Shown: positions 26,879-35,077 of the stretch, piece by piece
Layout: each line of letters begins with the position of its first letter
Numbering within the stretch: position 1 is the stretch's first letter
Source of the DNA: Candidatus Thioglobus autotrophicus
GTDB taxonomy: Bacteria > Pseudomonadota > Gammaproteobacteria > PS1 > Pseudothioglobaceae
Assembly (NCBI RefSeq): GCF_001293165.1
Contig: NZ_CP010552.1
Coordinates: forward strand, 1,364,001 to 1,428,000
Direction of reading: 5' to 3'
Length of the DNA stretch: 64,000 nt
The notes under the pieces: model-generated
Told to the model about the DNA's origin: nothing
The model's database searches: none
Seen by the model: only the letters and a program-made list of their open reading frames with translations
Translations under genes and position numbers: made by a program

Positions 26879-28189
26879 ATGCTAAAACAAATTTTAACGA
26901 TTGCCACTTTATTTATCTCACTAAATTCTCAAGCCGATATTGATATTATTGATGGCAACAAAATGCTAGAATCAGTCAACAAGCAAATTGTTAATATTAA
27001 TACTGAAGAATTAAACAAAATCCTTAACGAAGATCCAAACGTTGTGCTGATTGACGTGCGCTCGCCATTTGAGCTGAATTATACGGGCACGATTAAACGT
27101 GGCCAAAATGTTAATATTGTGCGTGGCTGGTTAGAGTTTCAAATTGCCGATCATGTTAAATCAAAAGACACGCCAATTATTGTCTATTGCGGGCGTAACT
27201 TGCGCTCGCCACTCGCCGCCAAAACTTTAGAAAACATGGGTTATACCAATGTTAAGAATTATGCTGATGGATTCTTTGCTTGGAAAGAAGAGCTTAATCC
27301 TGTCAGAATTAGTGATTATGAGCCGAGCAATATTTTGTACAGATTGCCGATGGAAGTGGCAGAGAATGTCTATTCTGCGATTGGCGCCACACAGCCTTAT
27401 ACTTACGAAAATGCCTACCACAACAACAATTTATCATTTATTGTAACGACCGATGGCGTACTGGTGTTTAATGCAGGCGGTAGTTATTTAGTGGCCAAAG
27501 CCTTGCACGATGAGATCAAAAAAGTCACTAACCAAAAGGTTAAATACGTAGTGTTGGAAAACTCACAAGGCCATGCAATTTTAGGCTCAAATTATTGGAA
27601 GGAGCAGGGTGCTATTGTTATCGCGCATGTGGAAGCAGATAACGAGATTAAGCACCGAGGCGAAGATATTTTTGCACGTGCTCAACGTGTGCAAAAAGAC
27701 AAGTTAATTGGTACTAAGCTCATCAGACCAGATGTCACCTTTGAAGAGAAAATGAACCTGCCAATGGGTGACACTCAGATTGAGCTGATGCATATTGGCG
27801 CTTCGCATTCACCTGATGATATTCAGCTATGGCTACCAGAACAAAAACTACTAATTAGTGGTGATACCGCTTTTAATGAGCGTATGCTGCCAATCTTCCC
27901 ACATACAAACGCCGCCGCTTGGATTGAGACTTGGGATAAGATTGAGGCGCTAGAGCCAGAAATTATCATTCCAGGCCATGGCGAGCCAACTGATTTAGCA
28001 ACTACTACTCAATTCACTAAAGATTATTTAGTTTATATGCGCGCCGAGGTGGAGAAAGTGCTAGATGACGATGGTGGTTTGTACGAAGCTTATAATATTG
28101 ACCAATCTATGTTTAGAGATCGTGGCACTTACCGAGAGTTGCACAAACAAAATGCAGAGCGTATTTTTAAACAAATGGAGTTTGAATAA
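26879..28189 (+). CDS. Exported rhodanese plus metallo-beta-lactamase-fold protein
   Basis: 436 residues. Signal peptide to about 20; rhodanese domain (about 40-140) with catalytic cysteine in IIVYCGRNLRSPLAAK; then an MBL-fold domain (about 170-400). C-terminal MBL ligands are present: GASHSPDD, SGDTAF and IIPGHGEP. The first metal motif, usually HxHxDH before a VLG triplet, reads ENSQGHAILG, so several ligands are replaced. Similar altered motifs occur in the SoxH/quinoprotein-relay group. Likely role: periplasmic sulfur-compound handling; this is inference. Convergent with the DUF938 gene after a 1-bp gap. Confidence 0.85.
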   Translation: MLKQILTIATLFISLNSQADIDIIDGNKMLESVNKQIVNINTEELNKILNEDPNVVLIDVRSPFELNYTGTIKRGQNVNIVRGWLEFQIADHVKSKDTPIIVYCGRNLRSPLAAKTLENMGYTNVKNYADGFFAWKEELNPVRISDYEPSNILYRLPMEVAENVYSAIGATQPYTYENAYHNNNLSFIVTTDGVLVFNAGGSYLVAKALHDEIKKVTNQKVKYVVLENSQGHAILGSNYWKEQGAIVIAHVEADNEIKHRGEDIFARAQRVQKDKLIGTKLIRPDVTFEEKMNLPMGDTQIELMHIGASHSPDDIQLWLPEQKLLISGDTAFNERMLPIFPHTNAAAWIETWDKIEALEPEIIIPGHGEPTDLATTTQFTKDYLVYMRAEVEKVLDDDGGLYEAYNIDQSMFRDRGTYRELHKQNAERIFKQMEFE

Positions 28190-28190
28190 G

Positions 28191-28778
28191 CTAACGCTTT
28201 TGCCAAACCAAAATTCGATTGTTCGCCGGCATTTCATAATCTTTAATAAGCACTAACCCCACTTGTTTGGCGAGTTGGTTCAGTGCTTCAAAATCACGAA
28301 TCGCACTTTGTGGGTTTTGTTGCGCTAGCCACAAATCAAAATTGGCATTACTGGTGCTGGTGTACTCGCCATTGTAATTAAACGGCCCGTAAAGAATAAA
28401 GATGCCGTCTTTAAGCAGGGTTTTTCCAAGCCCTTGAAAGAGGCTAATAACCATATCCCAGCTCATAATGTGCACGGTATTTGCAGAAAAAATAGCATCG
28501 TATTGTTCAACTGGCCAGCTAACATCCACATTAAGCTCTAGCGCTTGAGGGGTGTTATTTAGCTGGGCATCTGCTATCCAAGCATTAACACTCTCTAAGT
28601 ATATTGCTTGGTCACTCGCTTGCCAAACAAGATGTGGCAATGCTTTGGCAAAATACACACAGTGCTGGCCTGTGCCGCTACCTATTTCTAACACGGATGT
28701 GGCGTTGCAAAGCAGGGGTTTAATCACCGCTAAAATCGGATCTTTGTTTTGATCGCAAGAAGGTGAGTATTGTTTCAT
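28191..28778 (-). CDS. DUF938 family SAM-dependent methyltransferase-like protein
   Basis: 195 residues. Motif I VLEIGSGTGQHCVYFAKALP (about 30), then YDAIFSANTVHIMSW and LYGPFNYNGEYTSTSN, all typical of DUF938. Substrate unknown. The ATG overlaps the upstream DUF482 gene by 4 bp. Confidence 0.9.
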   Translation of the reverse strand: MKQYSPSCDQNKDPILAVIKPLLCNATSVLEIGSGTGQHCVYFAKALPHLVWQASDQAIYLESVNAWIADAQLNNTPQALELNVDVSWPVEQYDAIFSANTVHIMSWDMVISLFQGLGKTLLKDGIFILYGPFNYNGEYTSTSNANFDLWLAQQNPQSAIRDFEALNQLAKQVGLVLIKDYEMPANNRILVWQKR

Positions 28779-29902
28779 GAGTTTTTATAAGGATTATGCG
28801 TGTTTACTTGTTGTATGTAGTGTGCAACATGCTCAGCCTCTTGTAGGCAAAAATGCTTAATAGGCTCTTTAAACGCCTCGTCTTTAATCCAATGTGCAGA
28901 TTGAGTAAGCGTAGGCGTAAAGCCTCGAGCAATTTTGTGCTCGCCTTGAGCGCCAGGCTCAAACACTTGCAGTTTGTGCTTGATAGCGTATTCAATGCCT
29001 TGATAATAGCACGCCTCAAAATGCAGATAATCCACTTGCTCCGAACAGCCCCAGTGGCGTCCATACAAATGAGTATCGCTTTTAAACATTAGCGATCCAG
29101 CGATACACTCGCCCTTTAAATCTGCCAAGAATAGCAATACTTGATCGGGCATAGTTTTGGCAATGGTTTTGAAAAAATCAAGATTTAGTGTCGGTGTGCC
29201 GCTTTTTTCTAAGAACGTTTGATTGTAAAAATTTGAGAAATTTTGCCAATCGAGCTCTGTCGCGCTATTTCCATCTAATTGTCGAATAACAACCCCTGAT
29301 TTTTGCACCTTGGAACGCTCTTGACGGATATTTTTGCGCTTTTTTTGCTTTAAATGGGCTAAAAAGTCCTCAAAATTAGCATATTTTTGGTTTTTCCAAT
29401 GAAATTGACAGTCATTACGGATAAAAAGGGATTTTTCCTTAAAAAAATCAATCTCATTGTTTGAAAAAAGACAATGAAAGCTACTGGCATTAATTTTTTC
29501 GCAAATTTTGTAAATGGCGTTTAATAGCACTGGAAAAACACGTTTTTCGTCAGTTTTAGCTGCTAAAAATCGCGGGCCACTTGCTGGTGTATAGGGAATG
29601 GCTGAGGTGAGCTTTGGATAATAATTCAGCCCGTATTTTTCGTACGCATTGTGCCAAACGTGGTCAAACACGAATTCGCCATAATTATTGTATTTTTCAT
29701 ACAAAATCACAGCGCCGATTAACTGCTGGTTTTCGCTCACAAGCATATGTCTAGGAATCCAGCCGAATTTCTCACCCACGCAATGATGCGCCTCAAGCGC
29801 TGCTAGAAATTCATGCTTACAAAACGGATTGTTGTCACTAATTAGCGCATTCCACTGTTTGCGATCAATATCACTAATTTGTTCTAAAATTTCAATTTTC
29901 AT
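28775..29902 (-). CDS. DUF482 family GNAT-type acyltransferase-like protein
   Basis: 375 residues, usual size for the family (peptidogalycan biosynthesis-like). Visible conserved parts are NPFCKHEFLAALEAHHCVG near the N-terminus, KQKKRKNIRQERSKV in the middle, HWGCSEQVDYLHFEACYYQG and EPGAQGEHKIARGF in the second GNAT-like half. Family members resemble FemX-type aminoacyl transferases; substrate not known. It heads a two-gene leftward operon with DUF938. A REP-like palindrome lies 10 bp upstream of its start. Confidence 0.85.
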   Translation of the reverse strand: MKIEILEQISDIDRKQWNALISDNNPFCKHEFLAALEAHHCVGEKFGWIPRHMLVSENQQLIGAVILYEKYNNYGEFVFDHVWHNAYEKYGLNYYPKLTSAIPYTPASGPRFLAAKTDEKRVFPVLLNAIYKICEKINASSFHCLFSNNEIDFFKEKSLFIRNDCQFHWKNQKYANFEDFLAHLKQKKRKNIRQERSKVQKSGVVIRQLDGNSATELDWQNFSNFYNQTFLEKSGTPTLNLDFFKTIAKTMPDQVLLFLADLKGECIAGSLMFKSDTHLYGRHWGCSEQVDYLHFEACYYQGIEYAIKHKLQVFEPGAQGEHKIARGFTPTLTQSAHWIKDEAFKEPIKHFCLQEAEHVAHYIQQVNTHNPYKNS

Positions 29903-29911
29903 TGGAATAAT

Positions 29912-29942
29912 ACCGGGTGACAGGCAAGGCCTGTCACCCGGT
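29912..29942. repeat. REP-like palindrome 1a (left of RAYT-1)
   Basis: Perfect 14-bp stem (arm ACCGGGTGACAGGC) with loop AAG. The core GGGTGACAGGC-AAG-GCCTGTCACCC is shared with 30651-30689. Confidence 0.95.
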
Positions 29943-29956
29943 GAATTATGGTTAAA

Positions 29957-30634
29957 TTATTCAAAAATTTTATCCATATCGGTGTCTTTAATTATTAATC
30001 CTTTATTATCGCCAAATACTTTTGAGGTTTGTTTGGCAAATATTTGATAGTCATTACGACTACCGATTTCACCAACTACGGCATTTAATTCATTTTTATT
30101 GCAAATATATTCACCTGATTCAGATCCTAAGTATTCAAAAATACTTGATTTAACCAAAGAGGTTTTAGGATGTATTTTATGATGTATGTAATTTAAATTG
30201 ACATATACAGAGAGTACTGGCAGGCCAAAATCTCCATCAATCATATTAGCTTTAAATTTCCCCTGAAATAACGACCCAGATCTTTTATATTTGGCATTAA
30301 AGTACATGGTGTGACTGGTTCCGAGTTTTTGCATAAATTTTGAAATTCCATTCTCAGATTCTTGCTTTAGGATCAAATGATAATGGTTAGGGAGTAGGCA
30401 ATAGGCAACAATTGAAACTAGCTTTTGTTGATCTAAGAAATGGATTTTTTCACCCTTTCGTTTAAATCTTTGCGTTGTGAATTTGGTACCAGAATCATCA
30501 ATATTTAAATCAGCTAGCCTATTTAAAAAGTATTGAATATCTTTGGTATCTTTAAATATAGATCGCTTATCCACGCCACGATTAAACACATGGTAATATT
30601 GATCTTCTACAAAGGTTGTTTTTCGTATTGCCAT
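29957..30634 (-). CDS. REP-associated tyrosine transposase (RAYT-1)
   Basis: 225 residues of the IS200-like Y1 family. Opens MAIRKTTFVEDQYYHVFNRG; the HUH pair is in LLPNHYHLILKQ (about 85-95); RAYT signature GTSHTMYFNAKYKRSGSLFQ GKFKA follows with a conserved Tyr in YFN. RAYTs nick and join single-stranded REP hairpins. I start at ATG 30634; an upstream TTG in frame at 30670 lies inside the palindrome. About 60-70% similar by eye to the second copy at 40263. It sits between two perfect palindromes of one family. Confidence 0.9.
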   Translation of the reverse strand: MAIRKTTFVEDQYYHVFNRGVDKRSIFKDTKDIQYFLNRLADLNIDDSGTKFTTQRFKRKGEKIHFLDQQKLVSIVAYCLLPNHYHLILKQESENGISKFMQKLGTSHTMYFNAKYKRSGSLFQGKFKANMIDGDFGLPVLSVYVNLNYIHHKIHPKTSLVKSSIFEYLGSESGEYICNKNELNAVVGEIGSRNDYQIFAKQTSKVFGDNKGLIIKDTDMDKIFE

Positions 30635-30650
30635 GAAATTATCATAACAT

Positions 30651-30689
30651 AAATACAGGGTGACAGGCAAGGCCTGTCACCCTGTATTT
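30651..30689. repeat. REP-like palindrome 1b (right of RAYT-1)
   Basis: Perfect 18-bp stem (arm AAATACAGGGTGACAGGC) with loop AAG. Overlaps the last two bases of the rsgA stop codon and lies 16 bp upstream of the RAYT-1 start, so it may also end rsgA transcription. Confidence 0.95.
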
Positions 30690-31650
30690 AAGCGCCAATC
30701 AGTTGCAAATAGCTATGGTAGCGCTTGGGATGAATGACGCCATCTTCTACCGCATTTTTGATCGCACATTTTGGCTCATTGATATGCGCACAATTTCTAA
30801 ATTTGCACTCGCCAATAAACGGCTTAAATTCTTTAAAACCACTTAAAATTTCTTTATCCGTTAAATTGTCTAATTGAAACTCACGAATGCCTGGTGAGTC
30901 AATCAAATCACCGCCTGATGGAATGTGATAAAGCGTGGTGTTTGTGGTGGTGTGCTTGCCAAGTTTGCTCTTGGTGGATATCTCGTTAACTCGCAAGTTT
31001 AGATCTGGAATTAGCTCATTAATCAGTGAAGATTTACCAACACCAGATTGTCCTAAAAAGATATGTGCTTTATGCTTAAGTTGAGCCTTAAATTCGGCCA
31101 CATTAGTTTGGGCTTTAACACTCAAATAGTGCACCGAATATCCTGCAGATTCGTACAGTGAAAAATCGTGTTTAACTTGATCAAAATCATCACTCAGTTC
31201 AATTTTATTGACCACGATATTAATAGGCAATCCAGCATTTTCAGCCACCACCAAATATCGATCAATTAGCTCAAATTGGTAATGTGGCTCAATTGCCACT
31301 ACCAGCCACAGCTCGTCAATATTAGCGGCGATAAGTTTTTGTGAACGCGTTAGGAAATTATCTCGTGGCAATAGCGCTGTCACCACGCCTTCGTTATTAT
31401 CAGTGGTTTGAAAAATCACCTGATCGCCAGCAACAGACAGTTCAATATTTCGCCTGCCAGTACATTGATAAAGCTCGCCTGATTGCGCTTCAACCAGTAG
31501 GCGCTGACCATAGCGGGTAATGACCAATCCAGTTTGTGCGTTGTCAGATTCTGACGTTAGCTCATTATCATCAGCAACGCGATTAGCTCGAGCAATGCGC
31601 TCAGCTTGGATTTTTTCAATGCGCCATTTTTGACGCCGTGTTAAGTCCAA
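30688..31650 (-). CDS. rsgA: Ribosome small subunit-dependent GTPase RsgA
   Basis: Checks late 30S assembly. 320 residues: N-terminal OB fold, circularly permuted GTPase with VVNKIEL (G4), GQSGVGKSSLINEL (G1, about 206), KLGKHTTTNT (G2) and DSPGIREF (G3), then a zinc finger CKFRNCAHINEPKC (about 283-296). Three bp after the cytochrome c gene, same strand. Confidence 0.96.
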   Translation of the reverse strand: MDLTRRQKWRIEKIQAERIARANRVADDNELTSESDNAQTGLVITRYGQRLLVEAQSGELYQCTGRRNIELSVAGDQVIFQTTDNNEGVVTALLPRDNFLTRSQKLIAANIDELWLVVAIEPHYQFELIDRYLVVAENAGLPINIVVNKIELSDDFDQVKHDFSLYESAGYSVHYLSVKAQTNVAEFKAQLKHKAHIFLGQSGVGKSSLINELIPDLNLRVNEISTKSKLGKHTTTNTTLYHIPSGGDLIDSPGIREFQLDNLTDKEILSGFKEFKPFIGECKFRNCAHINEPKCAIKNAVEDGVIHPKRYHSYLQLIGA

Positions 31651-31653
31651 TTA

Positions 31654-31929
31654 TTATTTGAATTTATAATACTTAGTGTTTAAGTAATCTAATACTGCTT
31701 TTTCCTCATCCGGAAACCAGCCAAGATTAAAGTTTGAAGTACACATACTTACTTGGCGACTTAAATCAGACAATGTAGCCATCTTGGAGCTATCACGAGT
31801 GTAGAAGGCATCATCGTGGGTTACTATATGGCAAGCAACACAAGATTCTTCGTGCAATTCCTGGCCTTCTTCATTGGCAATGGCAAAGTTGCTAACAAGT
31901 AATGTCACAGCTAGTAAAGGTATTTTCAT
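31654..31929 (-). CDS. Small periplasmic monohaem cytochrome c
   Basis: 91 residues. Signal peptide to about 18 (SNFAIANEEG), haem motif CVACH (about 31-35) and a possible axial Met in RQVSMCTSN. Short, soluble electron carrier; partner unknown. Sits directly before rsgA. Confidence 0.85.
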   Translation of the reverse strand: MKIPLLAVTLLVSNFAIANEEGQELHEESCVACHIVTHDDAFYTRDSSKMATLSDLSRQVSMCTSNFNLGWFPDEEKAVLDYLNTKYYKFK

Positions 31930-31989
31930 TATATTCTCCGTTAATCTTTGCAGTTAAGTATACCGCTTATTTACTTAAAAATTAAAACT

Positions 31990-33240
31990 CTAACTATTGC
32001 CAGTTTTAAGGTGATTAATACGAATAGAAGCACTTGGATGCGAATCATGAAAAGCAGAGTAGAGTTTATCGGGCGTGAGTGTAGAGGCATTGTCGCGATA
32101 AAGCTTAACCAAGCTTGAAATCAAATCTTCAGCACGTGTGTGTTTAGCAGCAAAAGCGTCCGCTTCAAATTCGTGCTTGCGTGATAGGGCGTTATTAATC
32201 GGTGCAATAAAAAAGCTAAAGACTGGCATCACCAGCATAAACAAAATCAACGCCGTATGATTAGACGGATTCTCAATACCCAAGCCATTAAAAAACCACA
32301 GCTGGGTAATTAAATAGCCCAGAAGCGCCAGACCCAATAAAGAGATAGTAAAAGAAGAAATCATATGCTTACGGATATGCTTGTGATGAAAATGCCCAAG
32401 TTCATGCGCCAAAATAGCCTCAACCTCTGCATCTTCCATGCCTTCAAGTAGCGTGTCAAAAAATACAATGCGCTTGTTTTTGCCAATACCAGTAAAGTAC
32501 GCATTACCATGTGCCGAGCGCTTAGAGCCGTCCATTACAAACACACCATCACTCTTAAAACCAGTGCGAATAAGTAAACTGTCAATCTTGACTTTTAGCT
32601 CAAGATTGTCCAGCGGCTTAAATTTGTTAAAAATTGGGGCAATATAAGTAGGGTAAAGCCAAAACATCAGTAAAGAAAATCCAGTAAGAACCAGCCAAAC
32701 ATAAGCCCACCAAAGCTCACCCATCTCGTTCATCAGCCACAAAATGGCGTAAATCAGTGGCAAACCAATGATTAGCATCAGCAGCAATTCTTTAAACAAA
32801 TCCCCAATAAAGGTCTTGGCGTTGGTTTTGTTAAAGCCAAACTTAGCCTCTAAGACAAATGTGCGATAAATACTAAACGGCAAATCAATCAAGCTACCTA
32901 TTACCATAAGGCTAATAATAAAGAGAACACCAGCATTTAGAGCACCATATCCTTGCATTTGCCAAGCGCCATCAAGCCAATTAAGCCCGCCACCCAGTGT
33001 CCAAACTAACAGTACTACGGTGGAAAATATAATCTCAAAATGATTAACAGAGAGTTTGGCTTGCGTATATTCAGCTGCTTTTTGGTGCTGCTCCAGGGTA
33101 ATTTTCTCTTTAAATTCAGCAGGCACGCTGCCAAATGATGTGGCTACTGCCTTATCTTGGCGCACGTTTAGCCACAAAAGCGTCACAACATAACTTAGTG
33201 TTGCGATTAAAAAAACTAAAGTAAATAAATTAAATTCCAC
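31990..33240 (-). CDS. M48 family metallopeptidase (Ste24-like)
   Basis: 416 residues, polytopic. Zinc motif HELGHFHHKH (about 279-288), with third ligand region RKHEFEADAFAAKH (about 349). N-terminal helices match the CAAX-protease/Ste24 N-terminal domain. Likely membrane-embedded protease of inner-membrane quality control; CAAX processing is not expected in bacteria. Confidence 0.92.
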   Translation of the reverse strand: MEFNLFTLVFLIATLSYVVTLLWLNVRQDKAVATSFGSVPAEFKEKITLEQHQKAAEYTQAKLSVNHFEIIFSTVVLLVWTLGGGLNWLDGAWQMQGYGALNAGVLFIISLMVIGSLIDLPFSIYRTFVLEAKFGFNKTNAKTFIGDLFKELLLMLIIGLPLIYAILWLMNEMGELWWAYVWLVLTGFSLLMFWLYPTYIAPIFNKFKPLDNLELKVKIDSLLIRTGFKSDGVFVMDGSKRSAHGNAYFTGIGKNKRIVFFDTLLEGMEDAEVEAILAHELGHFHHKHIRKHMISSFTISLLGLALLGYLITQLWFFNGLGIENPSNHTALILFMLVMPVFSFFIAPINNALSRKHEFEADAFAAKHTRAEDLISSLVKLYRDNASTLTPDKLYSAFHDSHPSASIRINHLKTGNS

Positions 33241-33344
33241 GTTCCTCCCAAGAATCGATATGTGAATATTGCCTATTTTACCGCCATTTTCATTTTTTCC
33301 GAAATTTTTATCAAGCCTGATAAGTAAGGATTGTTAGGTTTAGG

Positions 33345-33596
33345 CTAGTTATCTATATTTTTATAAACATCACCACGACTATCGATAATTAGAACTTTTA
33401 AAGTGTCATCTTCAAGATTAAATAGAATTCAATAGGTGGAAATTCGTAATCGGTATATTGGTGGTGTGCGTTTACCACTAAGGCGTTTAATGTCACCTTG
33501 TGGAATGTTGTTAATGGCAGAATAAACTTTCTTTTGAAGTTTGTTATCAAGTTTGGCAAACTTTTTAACAAGTTTCTTGGCGTAGATTATTTTCAC
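33345..33596 (-). pseudogene. RelE/StbE-like toxin with in-frame TGA
   Basis: Starts GTG at 33596 in a GTGA overlap with the antitoxin stop. The frame encodes VKIIYAKKLVKKFAKLDNKL ... YRLRISTY, then TGA (33429-33431), then ILFNLEDDTLKVLIIDSRGD VYK to a TAG at 33345. In RelE proteins this point is normally YRILY/F, so an arginine CGA has become TGA by one transition. The rest of the frame is intact, so the loss is recent. The truncated 55-residue product lacks the C-terminal strands with catalytic residues and should be inactive. Confidence 0.85.
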
Positions 33597-33841
33597 AAAT
33601 CAAATTTCTTCTTAAAATCATTATTAGATATAAAGTCATCTTTCGCCAAAATATCCAAAATTTCTTGCTCATCTTCAGCGGCCAAAACCAGCTTGGTTTT
33701 CTGGTTAGCTTTACTGCTACTGTCTAAATACGCACTCAAGCTTTCACGCATAATTTGTGAGATAGACTTCTTTGATACGAAGCTATGCGTACGCGCTTGT
33801 TCGTAGAGTGCTTCGTCAATAGTTAGATTAACTCTGTGCAT
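33593..33841 (-). CDS. Antitoxin of a RelBE/StbDE-type pair (ribbon-helix-helix)
   Basis: 82 residues. N-terminal MHRVNLTIDEALYEQAR and SISQIMRESLSAYLD form a ribbon-helix-helix DNA-binding unit; the C-terminal EDEQEILDILAKDDF region would bind the toxin. Upstream, TGATGTAT occurs twice in tandem (33857-33872) and could be the operator. The toxin gene downstream is broken, so this antitoxin is an orphan. Confidence 0.8.
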   Translation of the reverse strand: MHRVNLTIDEALYEQARTHSFVSKKSISQIMRESLSAYLDSSSKANQKTKLVLAAEDEQEILDILAKDDFISNNDFKKKFDL

Positions 33842-33984
33842 AATAATTCCTAATATGATGTATTGATGTATTTACATTATAACACCATTTTGCTCGTTCT
33901 AAATCACTCAAAAAAAAATCACAATATGAAACACTTTGAAAAAATAATCCTGTAAGACAAAAGTAACAATTTGACATAAAAGTG

Positions 33985-34012
33985 TTGACAATAGGTTTCA
34001 TTAAAGTATATT
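33985..34012 (+). promoter_or_regulatory. Promoter of the LolA-like gene
   Basis: -35 TTGACA (33985-33990), 16-bp spacer, -10 TATATT (34007-34012). A strong ribosome site (GGGGGAGAG) precedes the ATG at 34048. Confidence 0.65.
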
Positions 34013-34047
34013 GAAGCACTTTATAACTTATCCATGGGGGAGAGTGT

Positions 34048-34998
34048 ATGAAGCAAATCGCTTTATCGGTTGCAGTTGCAGCCAGTCTTGTAGCAGGTGC
34101 TGCAACAGCCGTAGTATCTAAAGATCTAGCTTATCCATCAGGCAGCGTGTCTGCTAATGATGTTGCTGAGCAAAACTACTTTGTTAATCATTTCTATTCT
34201 TTTGGTAATTATGCAATTACTAAAAAAGGTAAAGAAATTACTGCACTTATTCTTCGAGCTAAAGACTCAAGCCCTTTAACCCTTACCTTAGAACGCTACT
34301 TAAACAACGAGCCGGACGCTGCCGGTGTTAATGCACAAGATCTAGCGATTTTCCGTTCAGGCAAGCTAAAAGGTACAGGAATGCTAATTACGGATTTTTC
34401 TGATCAAGCAAAATCACAATCATATGAAATCTTCATTCCATCAATTCGCAAAGTTCGTCGTTTCGCCGAGCCTGCACGTGACGATGCATGGGGTGGTTCA
34501 GACTTTACCTTTGGCGATGTAACACTACGTAAGCCAAAGCATGAATCTCACGAGCTATTAGGCAAAGCAACATTTTCTGGCTGTTTAGGCGTAATGAAAG
34601 ATGTTGAGCGTAATAAATACACACAAAACGCTAAAATCGAAGCAGATTGCTCTACTGACGGTAAAGAGGTTTACAAACTTAAATCAACCGCTAATGATGC
34701 AAACTGGTGGTACGACAACCGCGTAAGCTACATCGATGCCAAAACATTTGCTGACTACCGCACTGAATACTTCAAAGGCGGCAAGCAAGTTAAAACCATT
34801 GATAGATCTTGGGTGTCTGCAGGTATCGACGATCCACGTGGCAGCTACTGGGGCTACTGGTACGGTACAACACTAGCAACTGGTCATGAAACCATGGCAT
34901 TCATTCCATCAAGCGTCACCAAGGTAAATCATAAATATAAAGCAAAAAATTTATGGTCAACCCGTACGTTAAAGAAGATGCCTAAGAAAATAAAATAA
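34048..34998 (+). CDS. Outer-membrane lipoprotein-sorting-like protein (LolA-like fold)
   Basis: 316 residues, signal peptide to about 21 (AGAATAVVS). The mature part has GTGMLITDFSDQAKSQSYEI and IPSIRKVRRFAEPARDDAWG, followed by GGSDFTFGDVTLR and many Trp/Tyr residues; this is the pattern of the LolA-like outer membrane lipoprotein-sorting family. Such proteins are found with DUF1302 and MMPL/RND genes, exactly the order here, and are thought to carry hydrophobic cargo across the periplasm. Cargo unknown. A REP-like hairpin with a T-run ends the gene. Confidence 0.85.
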   Translation: MKQIALSVAVAASLVAGAATAVVSKDLAYPSGSVSANDVAEQNYFVNHFYSFGNYAITKKGKEITALILRAKDSSPLTLTLERYLNNEPDAAGVNAQDLAIFRSGKLKGTGMLITDFSDQAKSQSYEIFIPSIRKVRRFAEPARDDAWGGSDFTFGDVTLRKPKHESHELLGKATFSGCLGVMKDVERNKYTQNAKIEADCSTDGKEVYKLKSTANDANWWYDNRVSYIDAKTFADYRTEYFKGGKQVKTIDRSWVSAGIDDPRGSYWGYWYGTTLATGHETMAFIPSSVTKVNHKYKAKNLWSTRTLKKMPKKIK

Positions 34999-35002
34999 AT
35001 TT

Positions 35003-35037
35003 AAAAACGTCATAGGTGATGCTTATGACGTTTTTTT
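35003..35037. terminator. REP-type palindrome serving as terminator
   Basis: AAAAACGTCATAGG, loop TGATG, CTTATGACGTTTTTTTT. The stem (14 bp with one G-T pair) has the same CGTCATAGG/TATGACG arms as the palindromes around RAYT-2 and ends in a run of T. Sits 4 bp after the LolA-like stop. Confidence 0.85.
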
Positions 35038-35077
35038 TGTAAGACAGTAAGTAACTTTTTAAAAATAAGAGGAAAAA

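Noticed and set aside
30635-30670. TTG start for RAYT-1 at 30670
   Set aside because: Lies inside the palindrome; the ATG at 30634 gives the conserved N-terminus. The same holds for the TTG at 40230 of RAYT-2.
33429-33431. TGA recoding (selenocysteine or tryptophan) in the toxin
   Set aside because: No selenocysteine element seen, TGA is used as a stop elsewhere in the window (for example ccmH and ilvE), and the expected residue is Arg, one transition away.
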